NCBI GenBank assembly: GCA_016215085.1
Contig: JACRMD010000325.1
Span: 1 to 16,304 of the forward strand
Direction: 5' to 3'
DNA length: 16,304 nucleotides
From: Solirubrobacterales bacterium
Lineage (GTDB): Bacteria; Actinomycetota; Thermoleophilia; Solirubrobacterales; Solirubrobacteraceae
How positions within the stretch are numbered: position 1 is the stretch's first letter; every line of letters starts with the position of its first letter. The notes under the pieces are model-generated. The model made no database searches. It had not been told where the DNA came from and saw only the letters and a list, made by a program, of their open reading frames with translations. A program made the translations under genes and the position numbers. Shown here piece by piece: positions 6,099 through 13,046 of this stretch.

Positions 6099-6800
6099 AT
6101 GTGCGGGCGCTACACGCTCGCCACCCCCGCGTTCGCGGAGCTCCGCGCGCGCTTCCCGCTGGGCGAGTCCGTCGAGCTGCGGCAGCGGTTCAACGTCTGC
6201 CCGGGCGACGAGGTCGCCGCCGTCACCACCTCCAAGGAGGGCGAGCCGCGCGGGGAGCTGCTGCGCTGGGGCCTGGTGCCGCACTGGGCCCGGGACGCCT
6301 CGACCGGCTTCAAGATGATCAACGCGCGCGCGGAGACCGTCGCCGAGAAGCCGGCGTACCGCGACGCGTTCCAGCACCGGCGCTGCCTCGTCGTCGCCGA
6401 CGGCTTCTACGAGTGGGAGAAGCGCCCCGGCCTGGCCAAGCTGCCCTGGCTGGTCACCCGCGCCGACGGCCGGCCGTTCGCCTTCGCCGGCCTGTGGGCG
6501 GTCTGGCACGGCCCGGACGGCGGCACGCTGCGCACGTGTTCGATCGTCACCACGCAGGCCAACGCCGTCCTGCGCGACGTCCACGACCGCATGCCGGTGA
6601 TGCTGCGCGACCCCGCCGAGGAGGCCGCCTGGCTGGCGCCCACCACGCCGGCCGCCGACCTCCACGACCTGCTCGCGCCGCTGCCCGACGACCTGACCGG
6701 CCGCCGCGCGGTCGGTCCCGCGGTCAACGACGCCCGCTACGACGGCCCCGACTGCCTGCTGCCGGCCGAGCCGGACCACGAGCCCCTCGCGCTGTTCTAG
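6099..6800 (+). CDS. SOS response-associated peptidase (SRAP; YedK/HMCES family)
   Basis: 233 residues, close to E. coli YedK. SRAP proteins form a covalent thiazolidine link through Cys2 to abasic sites in single-stranded DNA, shielding them until repair. The key residues are visible: MCGRYTL with Cys2, RFNVCPG with Asn32, FKMINARAET with Asn75, Arg77 and Glu79, GFYEWEK with Glu105, and VHDRMPV with His162. The start is decided by the chemistry: the initiator Met must be removed to expose Cys2, and ATG-TGC occurs at 6099. No lexA or recombination gene is adjacent. The gene lies 7 nt after the two-pass membrane protein, and the GNAT gene follows after 10 nt. Its TAG stop is part of the TAGGGT hexamer before that gene. 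Confidence 0.95.
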   Translation: MCGRYTLATPAFAELRARFPLGESVELRQRFNVCPGDEVAAVTTSKEGEPRGELLRWGLVPHWARDASTGFKMINARAETVAEKPAYRDAFQHRRCLVVADGFYEWEKRPGLAKLPWLVTRADGRPFAFAGLWAVWHGPDGGTLRTCSIVTTQANAVLRDVHDRMPVMLRDPAEEAAWLAPTTPAADLHDLLAPLPDDLTGRRAVGPAVNDARYDGPDCLLPAEPDHEPLALF

Positions 6801-6803
6801 GGT
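6798..6803 (+). promoter_or_regulatory. Putative -10 element (TAGGGT) overlapping the SRAP stop codon
   Basis: TAGGGT starts with the SRAP stop codon TAG and is followed by seven bases and the GTG at 6811. If active it would start the six-gene GNAT to GatD message separately from SRAP, as a leaderless transcript. Pattern-based. Confidence 0.42.
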
Positions 6804-6810
6804 CGGCGTC

Positions 6811-7305
6811 GTGGACCTCCTCTCCCCCCGCCTGCGACTGGCGCTGCGCACCCCTGCCGACATCCGCGACCTCCTGGACGGTCGCGGCGGCGCCACGCCG
6901 TGGGCGTCCGGCTACCCGCTGGACGGCACGCTGGTGGCCGCGGCGATGCAGGCCGAGCTGCACGAGCGCGGCATCGACCCGGGGCCGTTCGGCCAGTACC
7001 GGGTCATCCGCCGCGAGGACGACGTGGTCATCGGCGACATCGGCTTCCACCAGCCGCCCGACGAGCTCGGCGAGGTCAGCGTCGGCTTCGGGATCGTGCC
7101 CGAGGCGCGGGGCCGCGGGTACGCGACCGAGGCGCTGCGCACGCTCCTGGAGTGGGCCCTGCGGCACCCCGACGTCCGGGCGGTCCACGCCGACACCGAC
7201 CTGGTGAACCTGGCCTCGCAGCGCGTGCTGGTCAAGGCGGGGATGGTCCTCGTCGCCGACGAGGGCGACCGCAAGGTGTACGAGATCCTCGGCGAGCGCG
7301 CGTGA
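6811..7305 (+). CDS. GNAT family N-acetyltransferase (RimJ/RimL-like)
   Basis: 164 residues. It opens with SPRLRLALRTPAD, typical of the RimJ/RimL-type branch, and has the acetyl-CoA pyrophosphate loop in GFGIVPEARGRGYATEAL (R-G-R-G-Y-A at about 98-103). The NLASQRVLVKAGM stretch is the usual motif B region, where Asn-x-x-Ser and an aromatic- or Gly-bearing helix support CoA. The acceptor is unknown; relatives acetylate ribosomal protein N-termini, antibiotics or small amines. First gene of a tightly overlapping set ending with GatD. Its TGA overlaps the next GTG as GTGA. GTG start 7 nt after TAGGGT. Confidence 0.85.
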   Translation: MDLLSPRLRLALRTPADIRDLLDGRGGATPWASGYPLDGTLVAAAMQAELHERGIDPGPFGQYRVIRREDDVVIGDIGFHQPPDELGEVSVGFGIVPEARGRGYATEALRTLLEWALRHPDVRAVHADTDLVNLASQRVLVKAGMVLVADEGDRKVYEILGERA

Positions 7306-8047
7306 CGGGCGTCGGCGCGCTGGTCGGCGGCTACGACCACCTCCTGCTCGACCTCGACGGCTGCGTCTACGTCGGCGGCGAGGCGACGCCCGGTGCCGGG
7401 GCCGCGGTCGACGCCCTGCGCGCCGCCGGCAAGGGCGTCGCGTTCGTCACCAACGACCCCGCGCACTCGACCGAGGACTACGTCCGCCGCCTGTGGCGGC
7501 TGGGCATCCGCGCCTCGATCGAGGACGTCGTCACCGTCGGCGGCGCGGTCCAGCACGTGCTCGCCGAGACCGAGCGCTGGCGGGCCGCGTTCGTCATCGG
7601 GTCGCCGTCCATGCACCAGCACGTGATCGACGCCGGCGTGCGGATCGTCAACCGGCGCGACGTCCCGCCCGCCGACGTCGTGGTCGTCGCCGGCCATCGC
7701 GGCGTCGACTACGACGAGCTGCGCGGCGCGACCCAGGCGGTGCTCGCCGGCGCCGACCTCGTGGCCGCGGGCCGCGACGCGACGTTCCCGATGCCCGACG
7801 GGCCGTGGCCCGGGACGGGCGCGATCGTCGCCGCGATCGAGTACGCCACCGGGGCGCAGGCGCACAACGTCGGCAAGCCCGACGCCCAGATCTTCCGCAC
7901 CGCGCTGGACCGGCTCGGCCCCGGCCGCGCGCTCGTGGTCGGCGACCGGCTCGACAGCGACCTCGCGGGCGCGCACGCCGCGGGCCGGCGCCGATCGCGG
8001 TCGCCGCGTCGCTCGCGGAGCTGGTGCTGGCAGGATCTGCGCCCTGA
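7302..8047 (+). pseudogene. HAD-IIA family phosphatase (NagD-like), frame break near 7986
   Basis: All four HAD catalytic motifs are present: DLDGCVYVG (Asp17, Asp19), FVTND (Thr50), GKPD (Lys192) and GDRLDSDLAG (Asp215, Asp220), with a NagD-type cap between motifs II and III. After HAAG (residue 228) the frame turns into arginine-rich nonsense. Family-like sequence (APIAVAASLAELVLAG) continues one frame back to the TGA at 8045-8047. That TGA overlaps the next ATG as TGATG, which argues that 8047 is the true end. About 15-20 residues usually found after this glycine also appear to be missing, so the event may be a deletion larger than one base, or one missing base in an already short variant. 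Members dephosphorylate sugar phosphates, phosphoglycolate or nucleotides; the substrate here is unknown. GTG start within GTGA overlap. Confidence 0.8.
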
Positions 8048-8925
8048 TGCCCCGGCGCCTGGCGCTCATCGTCAACCCGTCCTCCGGCGGCGGCCGCGCG
8101 CTGAAGGCGCTGCCGGCGGTGGAGGCCGACCTGCGCGCGCGGGGCCTGGAGTTCCACACGACGCACACGCGGTCGCTCTCGCACGGCCGCGAGCTGGCGC
8201 TGCGCGCCGCCGACGCCGGCGAGGTCGCCGTGACGCTGTCGGGCGACGGGCTGCTCGGCGCCGTGGCCGGGGCGCTGCGCGGGCGCGAGGACGCGATCAT
8301 CGGCGTCCTGCCCGGCGGCCGCGGCAACGACTTCGCGCGCGTGTGCGGGATCCCGCTGGAGCCGGTCGAGGCGTGCGCGGTGCTGGCCGAGGGCGAGCCG
8401 CGGCCGGTGGACGTCGGCGACGTCGGCGGCCGGACGTTCGTCGGCATCGCCTCGCTGGGGTTCGACTCCGACGCCAACCGGATCGCCAACGAGGCGCCGT
8501 CGTGGCTGGGCAACCTCGTCTACGCCTACGGCGCGCTGCGGGCGCTGGCCACCTGGCGCCACGCGACCTTCGAGGTCGTGGTCGACGGCCGCGCGCGCAC
8601 GTTGTCGGGGTGGAGCGTCGCGGCGGCCAACTCCGGCGCCTACGGTGGAGGGATGCTCCTCGCGCCCGAGGCCAAGCTCGACGACGGCCTGCTCGACGTG
8701 GTCACCACGTCGGCCAGCTCCAAGCTGGTCTTCCTGCGCGGGCTGCCCAAGGTGTTCAAGGGCACGCACGTGGAGCTCGACAACGTCGAGGTCGTCCAGG
8801 GCGCCGAGGTGCGCATCAGCGCCGACCGGCCGTTCGTCGTCTACGCCGACGGCGACCCGATCGGCGAGCTGCCCGTCACGATCCGCGCCGTCCCCGGCGC
8901 GATCCGGGTGCTGCTGCCGGCATGA
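8047..8925 (+). CDS. Diacylglycerol kinase / YegS-like lipid kinase family protein
   Basis: 292 residues, normal for the family. It phosphorylates a lipid hydroxyl using ATP at the inner membrane face. The N-terminal catalytic domain begins LALIVNPSSGGGRA. The nucleotide loop reads TLSGDGLLGAVAGAL (SGDG at 65-68, where many members have GGDGT), followed by LPGGRGNDFARVCGIP (89-103, usually P-x-G-T-x-N-D-F-A-R). The C-terminal half is the beta-sandwich domain (GIASLGFDSDANRIA, LAPEAKLDDGLLDVV, ADGDP). The substrate may be diacylglycerol or a related isoprenoid or glycolipid; the place directly before murT hints at envelope lipid recycling (inference). It starts inside the HAD stop (TGATG) and its TGA overlaps the MurT ATG as ATGA. 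Confidence 0.92.
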   Translation: MPRRLALIVNPSSGGGRALKALPAVEADLRARGLEFHTTHTRSLSHGRELALRAADAGEVAVTLSGDGLLGAVAGALRGREDAIIGVLPGGRGNDFARVCGIPLEPVEACAVLAEGEPRPVDVGDVGGRTFVGIASLGFDSDANRIANEAPSWLGNLVYAYGALRALATWRHATFEVVVDGRARTLSGWSVAAANSGAYGGGMLLAPEAKLDDGLLDVVTTSASSKLVFLRGLPKVFKGTHVELDNVEVVQGAEVRISADRPFVVYADGDPIGELPVTIRAVPGAIRVLLPA

Positions 8926-10283
8926 CGCTGCTGGGGGCCAAGCTGGCCGCCGCCCGGGCCGCCGGCGCGGTCTCGCGCCGGGCCGGGCGCGGCGGCACCT
9001 CGCTGCCGGGCAAGGTGCTCATGCGCCTCGAGCCCCACGCCATCGGCGAGCTCGCGGCGCGGCTGCCCAACGGCAGCGCGATCCTCTCGGCGACCAACGG
9101 CAAGACGACGACCGCGGCGATGGTCGCGTCGATCATGGGGCGCGGCGGGCACCGGCTGGTGCACAACCGCGCGGGGGCGAACATGGCCGGCGGCGTCGCC
9201 AGCGCCCTGCTCGGCGCGGCCGGGCGGCGCGGCACCATGGCCGGCGACACCGGCCTCTTCGAGGTCGACGAGTTCTGGCTGGACCGGCTCGTGCCCGAGG
9301 TGCGCCCGCGCGTGCTGCTGCTGGCCAACCTGTTCCGCGACCAGCTCGACCGCTACGGCGAGCTCGAGACGATCGCCGACCGCTGGGCCGAGGTCGTCGC
9401 CGACACCCCCGCGCAGCTGGTGCTCAACGCCGACGATCCGCTGATCGCCGACCTGGGACGCGAGCGCGACGCGCTCTTCTTCGGCGTCGAGGACCCGGCG
9501 ATGGCGCTGCCCGGGCTCGCCCACGCCTCGGACTCCAAGCACTGCCGCCGCTGCGGGGCGCCCTACCGCTACGACCTGGTGTTCCTCGGCCACCTCGGCC
9601 ACTACCGCTGCGACGCATGCGGGGCGGCGCGGCCGGCGCCGCAGGTGGCCGCCGAGCGCGTCGTCCTCGACGGCCTGCGCGGCGCGCGGGTCACCATGCG
9701 CACGCCCGCGGGCACGGCCGATGTCACGCTCCCGCTGCCGGGGCTCTACAACGTCTACAACATGCTCGGGGCCGCGGCGATGGCGCTGTCGCTGGGCGCG
9801 CCGCTGGCCGACGTCGTCGCCGGCCTGGAGGCGGTCTCCCCCGCCTTCGGCCGCGCCGAGACCGTCCGCGTGGGCGACCGCGAGATGTTGCTGTTGCTCG
9901 TCAAGAACCCCGCGGGCGCCAACGAGGTCATCCGCACGCTGGCGCTCGAGGACGGCGAGCACGACGTCCTGGCCGTGCTCAACGACAACATCGCCGACGG
10001 CCGCGACGTCAGCTGGGTGTGGGACGCCGACTTCGAGGTGCTCGCCGGGAGGCTGCGGCGCGTGGTCTGCAGCGGCACGCGCGCGCCCGAGATGGCCCTG
10101 CGGCTGAAGTACGCGGGCGTCCCGGCCGGGCGGCTGGAGGTCGTCGAGGAGCTGCCGCGCGCGCTGGACGCCGCGGTCGACGGCGGCGACGGGCGCCTGG
10201 TGGCGATCCCGACCTACACGGCGATGCTCGAGCTGCGCGACGAGCTCGTGGCGCGCGGCGTGGCGGGGAGCTCGTTCGGGTGA
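8922..10283 (+). CDS. murT: Lipid II isoglutaminyl synthase subunit MurT (Mur ligase family)
   Basis: 453 residues, slightly longer than staphylococcal MurT. With GatD it amidates the alpha-carboxyl of D-Glu in the lipid II stem peptide, using ATP and ammonia from glutamine, at the cytoplasmic side of the membrane. The Mur ligase central domain shows the ATP loop SATNGKTTTAAM (GKTTT 60-64) and LANLFRDQLDRYGE. A four-cysteine zinc ribbon is inserted at Cys208, Cys211, Cys230 and Cys233 (CRRCG, CDACG), the mark of MurT. LYNVYNMLGA (275-284) precedes the C-terminal DUF1727 domain. Its LNDNIADGRDVSWVWD block (353-368) holds the Asp that completes GatD's catalytic triad in characterised complexes. 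ATGA overlap with the kinase gene upstream; GTGA overlap with the methyltransferase downstream. Confidence 0.96.
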   Translation: MTLLGAKLAAARAAGAVSRRAGRGGTSLPGKVLMRLEPHAIGELAARLPNGSAILSATNGKTTTAAMVASIMGRGGHRLVHNRAGANMAGGVASALLGAAGRRGTMAGDTGLFEVDEFWLDRLVPEVRPRVLLLANLFRDQLDRYGELETIADRWAEVVADTPAQLVLNADDPLIADLGRERDALFFGVEDPAMALPGLAHASDSKHCRRCGAPYRYDLVFLGHLGHYRCDACGAARPAPQVAAERVVLDGLRGARVTMRTPAGTADVTLPLPGLYNVYNMLGAAAMALSLGAPLADVVAGLEAVSPAFGRAETVRVGDREMLLLLVKNPAGANEVIRTLALEDGEHDVLAVLNDNIADGRDVSWVWDADFEVLAGRLRRVVCSGTRAPEMALRLKYAGVPAGRLEVVEELPRALDAAVDGGDGRLVAIPTYTAMLELRDELVARGVAGSSFG

Positions 10284-11020
10284 GTGCGGCGCCGTCGAAC
10301 GTCGACCTCGACGTGCTCTGGCACGACCTCGAGTGCGGCGGCTACGACCACGACCTGCCGCTGTGGCGCGAGCTCGCCGCGGAGGCCGGCGGCGGTCCGG
10401 TCCTCGACGTGGGCGCCGGCACGGGCCGCGTGACGCTCGACCTCGCCGCGCGCGGGATCGAGGTCGTGGCGCTGGACGCCGACGCCCCGCTGCTGCGGGC
10501 GCTGGACGAGCGCGCCGCCGGCCTGCCGGTGCAGACCGTGGCGGCCGACGCCCGCGACTTCCACCTCGGCCGCCGCTTCCCCCTGGTGCTCGTGCCGATG
10601 CAGACCATCCAGATGCTCGGCGGCGACGCGCCGCGCCGCGCGTTCCTGCGCTGCGCGCGCGAGCACGTCGCGCCGGGCGGGCTGCTCGCGGCCGCGCTGG
10701 CCGACGCGCTGGAGAGCTTCGACGCCGAGTACGACGGCCTGCCGGTGCCCGACGAGTGCACGATCGACGGCGTCCGCTACGCCAGCCGGCCGCTGGCCGT
10801 CGTCGACGAGGGCGACCGCGCCGCGATCCACCGGCTGCGCGAGGTCACCGGTCCCGAGGGGGTGCGCACCGCCGCCGACGACGTCGTGCGGCTGGACCGC
10901 GTGACCGCCGGCGAGGTGGCCGCCGAGGCGGCCGCGCTCGGCTTCACGCCGCTGCCGCACCGCGGCGTCCCGCAGACCGACGAGTACGTCGGCTCGACGG
11001 TGGTGGTGCTCCGTGGCTGA
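10280..11020 (+). CDS. Class I SAM-dependent methyltransferase between murT and gatD
   Basis: 246 residues. Rossmann motif I is VLDVGAGTGRVTLDLA (41-56), the acidic end of strand 2 is EVVALDADAP (61-70), and ADARDF (about 83-88) is the adenine-side motif. Then LVLVPMQTIQML and APGGLLAAAL match the later strands. No membrane segment, so it is cytoplasmic. The acceptor is unknown. The gene starts with a GTG overlapping the MurT stop (GTGA), has GGAG 9 nt before it, and runs 8 nt into gatD, so it is translated with both. That placement invites a role in cell-wall precursor chemistry, for example on lipid II, but a housekeeping passenger is also possible. Confidence 0.88.
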   Translation: MSAAPSNVDLDVLWHDLECGGYDHDLPLWRELAAEAGGGPVLDVGAGTGRVTLDLAARGIEVVALDADAPLLRALDERAAGLPVQTVAADARDFHLGRRFPLVLVPMQTIQMLGGDAPRRAFLRCAREHVAPGGLLAAALADALESFDAEYDGLPVPDECTIDGVRYASRPLAVVDEGDRAAIHRLREVTGPEGVRTAADDVVRLDRVTAGEVAAEAAALGFTPLPHRGVPQTDEYVGSTVVVLRG

Positions 11021-11750
11021 CGTCCTGCGGGTCTGCGCGCTGTACCCCGACCTGATGAACATCTACGCCGACCGCGGCAACATGCTGATGCTCCAGCAGC
11101 GCTGCGCGTGGCGCGGCCTCGGCTTCGAGTTGACCGCGGCGGGCCTCGGCGACCCGGTCGACCCGGACGGCGCCGACCTCTTCTACCTCGGCGGCGGCCA
11201 GGACCGCGACCAGCTGCTGTGCGCCGAGGACCTCGTGGCGACCAAGCGCGAGGCGCTGCACGCCGCCGCCGACCGCGGCGCGATCGTCCTGGGCATCTGC
11301 GGCGGGATCCAGCTCCTCGGCCACGAGTACGCGCTCGGCGACCGCGCCGTGCCCGGCGTCGGCCTCGTCGACCTCCGCACGGTGCGCGAGGAGGGGCCGC
11401 GGCTGATCGGCAACGTCGCGATCGAGGTGGAGCTGCCCGGGCTCGAGGGCCCGCGCGTGCTCGCCGGCTTCGAGAACCACGGCGGCCGCACGAAGCTCGG
11501 CCCGGAGACGCGGCCGCTGGGCCGGGTGCTCAAGGGCTTCGGCAATGACGGCCGCTCCGGCTACGAGGGCGTGCGGCGCGGCACCGTGCTCGGCACCTAC
11601 CTCCACGGCCCGCTGCTGCCCAAGAACGCCTGGTTCGCCGACTGGCTGCTGGCCACCGCGCTCGGCCGCGACCTCCGCGAGCTCGCGCCGCTGGACGACG
11701 CGCTCGAGGACGCGGCGCACGCGTCCGCGCGGCGGGCCGCCGGGATCTAG
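11013..11750 (+). CDS. gatD: Lipid II isoglutaminyl synthase, glutaminase subunit GatD
   Basis: 245 residues, the usual length. GatD hydrolyses glutamine and passes ammonia to MurT. It is a class I glutamine amidotransferase of the cobyric-acid-synthase-like type. The nucleophile elbow is GICGGIQLLGHEY with Cys96, and the catalytic His198 is in GTYLHGPLLPKN. LYPDLMNIYADRGNM at the N-terminus and YLGGGQDRDQ (58-67) are typical of the family. The catalytic Asp or Glu is supplied by MurT in known complexes. The GTG start at 11013 lies 8 nt inside the methyltransferase gene. Last gene of the operon; it ends 2 bp before the convergent gene at 11753, and no hairpin terminator is visible between them. 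Confidence 0.95.
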   Translation: MADVLRVCALYPDLMNIYADRGNMLMLQQRCAWRGLGFELTAAGLGDPVDPDGADLFYLGGGQDRDQLLCAEDLVATKREALHAAADRGAIVLGICGGIQLLGHEYALGDRAVPGVGLVDLRTVREEGPRLIGNVAIEVELPGLEGPRVLAGFENHGGRTKLGPETRPLGRVLKGFGNDGRSGYEGVRRGTVLGTYLHGPLLPKNAWFADWLLATALGRDLRELAPLDDALEDAAHASARRAAGI

Positions 11751-11752
11751 CG

Positions 11753-13018
11753 TCACCAGACGGTCTCGAACAGCAGTTGCGTCGCCAGCGCCTGGACGGC
11801 GAGCGCGGTGAGCGCGGCACGCAGGTGGCGGGGCGGCAGCACCGAGGCGGCCGCGACGCAGGCCAGCGGCACCCACGGCAGCCAGATGCGCTCGGTCTCG
11901 GCCTTGGTGAAGCCGAGGACCGACGCGACGACGACGATCGCCGCCAGGCCGAGCGCGACCGGGTCGGCGCGGCGCACCGCGACCAGCCAGGCGCCGGCGA
12001 TCGGCAGGCCGGTCGTGACCGCCCACGCGACCGGTGAGCCCACCGACCAGTACCACCACGGGCGGATCTCGGCCAGCGAGCGACGGTAGTAGTCCTCGGT
12101 GGCCTGCAGCGCGCCGATCGGGTCGTAGCCGTAGGCGGCGGCCAGGACGGCGTTGAGCGCCAGGAACGGGATCGCGCACGCGACCGCGAGCACGGCGGCG
12201 GCCCGCAGGCCCTCGCGCCGCCACACGACGACGACCGCGAACGCCCCGGCGGCCAGCAGCGCCCACGAGCAGAACGCGCCGACCGCCAGCACGACGGTGC
12301 CGGCGGCGCGGGCCGCGAGCGACGGACGGACGAGCAGCGCGGCGGCCGCGGTGCCGAGCGCGGCGTAGACCGCATCGGCGGAGGTCGCGCCGTACAGCAG
12401 CAGGCACGGCGACAGCAGCGCGAGCACCGCGGCCATGCGCGCCCGCTCCTCGCCGCCGACCCCGCGCGCCAGCCACCACGCCAGCGGCGGCACGGCGGCG
12501 GCGGCGGCGATGCACAGCGCGGCCAGGCGGCCGGGCGTCGTCAGGCCGGTCGCGTCGAGGAACAGCATGAGCCCGGGCGGGTGGCCGGCGACGTTGACCG
12601 GCAGCGACGGCACGAGCTCGGCGAAGCGGTCCAGGAAGAACCGCGCGCCGTAGGACAGCGCCGGCAGACCGGGCAGGTACTCGTTCTTGGCCTCGAACGA
12701 GTCGTCGAAGATCGCGCTCCAGCCGTGCGTCCCGATGCGCGCGGCGTTGACCGCCAGCGCCACGCCGAGCGCGGCGGCGAAGACGGCGAGCGGGAAGCCG
12801 CGCCGCAGCGCCAGCAGCGCCGGCCCGGCGGCGACCACCGCGGCGAGGGCGAGCGCCGCGAGGACCGACCACACCAGGTCGGCCTCCGGGCGCCAGCCCG
12901 CGACGAACGGCGGCGTGGCCGTGCCCAGCTGCCGGCCGCCGGCCTCGACGAGCAGCCCCAGCGCCGTCCACCCCGCGGCGAGCGCGAACGCGACGGCAAG
13001 GAGCGGGCGGGCGCGCAC
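11753..13018 (-). CDS. Polytopic membrane protein, GT-C-type glycosyltransferase candidate
   Basis: 421 residues with about ten hydrophobic helices, beginning at once with LLAVAFALAAGWTALGLL. The first large external loop has FDDSFEAKNEYLPGLP (about 104-119), with acidic residues where GT-C enzymes keep the catalytic Asp/Glu, and VAGHPPGLMLFLDA (143-156), a His-Pro-Pro motif common in actinobacterial GT39/mannosyltransferase-like proteins. Near the C-terminus FTKAETERIWLPWVPL also resembles that group. Such enzymes use polyprenyl-phosphate sugars outside the membrane to build cell-wall or lipid glycans; donor and acceptor are unknown. The frame stays open far upstream, but the upstream part is antisense to the lipoprotein gene. 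The GTG at 13018 is chosen because TAGCGT lies 7 nt before it and the first helix follows. Confidence 0.75.
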   Translation of the reverse strand: MRARPLLAVAFALAAGWTALGLLVEAGGRQLGTATPPFVAGWRPEADLVWSVLAALALAAVVAAGPALLALRRGFPLAVFAAALGVALAVNAARIGTHGWSAIFDDSFEAKNEYLPGLPALSYGARFFLDRFAELVPSLPVNVAGHPPGLMLFLDATGLTTPGRLAALCIAAAAAVPPLAWWLARGVGGEERARMAAVLALLSPCLLLYGATSADAVYAALGTAAAALLVRPSLAARAAGTVVLAVGAFCSWALLAAGAFAVVVVWRREGLRAAAVLAVACAIPFLALNAVLAAAYGYDPIGALQATEDYYRRSLAEIRPWWYWSVGSPVAWAVTTGLPIAGAWLVAVRRADPVALGLAAIVVVASVLGFTKAETERIWLPWVPLACVAAASVLPPRHLRAALTALAVQALATQLLFETVW

Positions 13019-13025
13019 CGCGGGC

Positions 13026-13031
13026 ACGCTA
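13026..13031 (-). promoter_or_regulatory. Putative -10 element (TAGCGT) for leaderless start at 13018
   Basis: On the minus strand TAGCGT is followed by seven bases and the GTG at 13018. On the plus strand the overlapping TATGCG (13030-13035) is a weaker candidate for the divergent lipoprotein gene, sharing the same TA. Confidence 0.45.
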
Positions 13032-13046
13032 TGCGACGCTCCGGTT

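Noticed and set aside
6900..10283. 1127-codon frame as one giant fusion protein
   Set aside because: It joins a GNAT shadow, the HAD gene, a kinase shadow and MurT. The kinase is clearly encoded in another frame, and start/stop overlaps mark separate genes.
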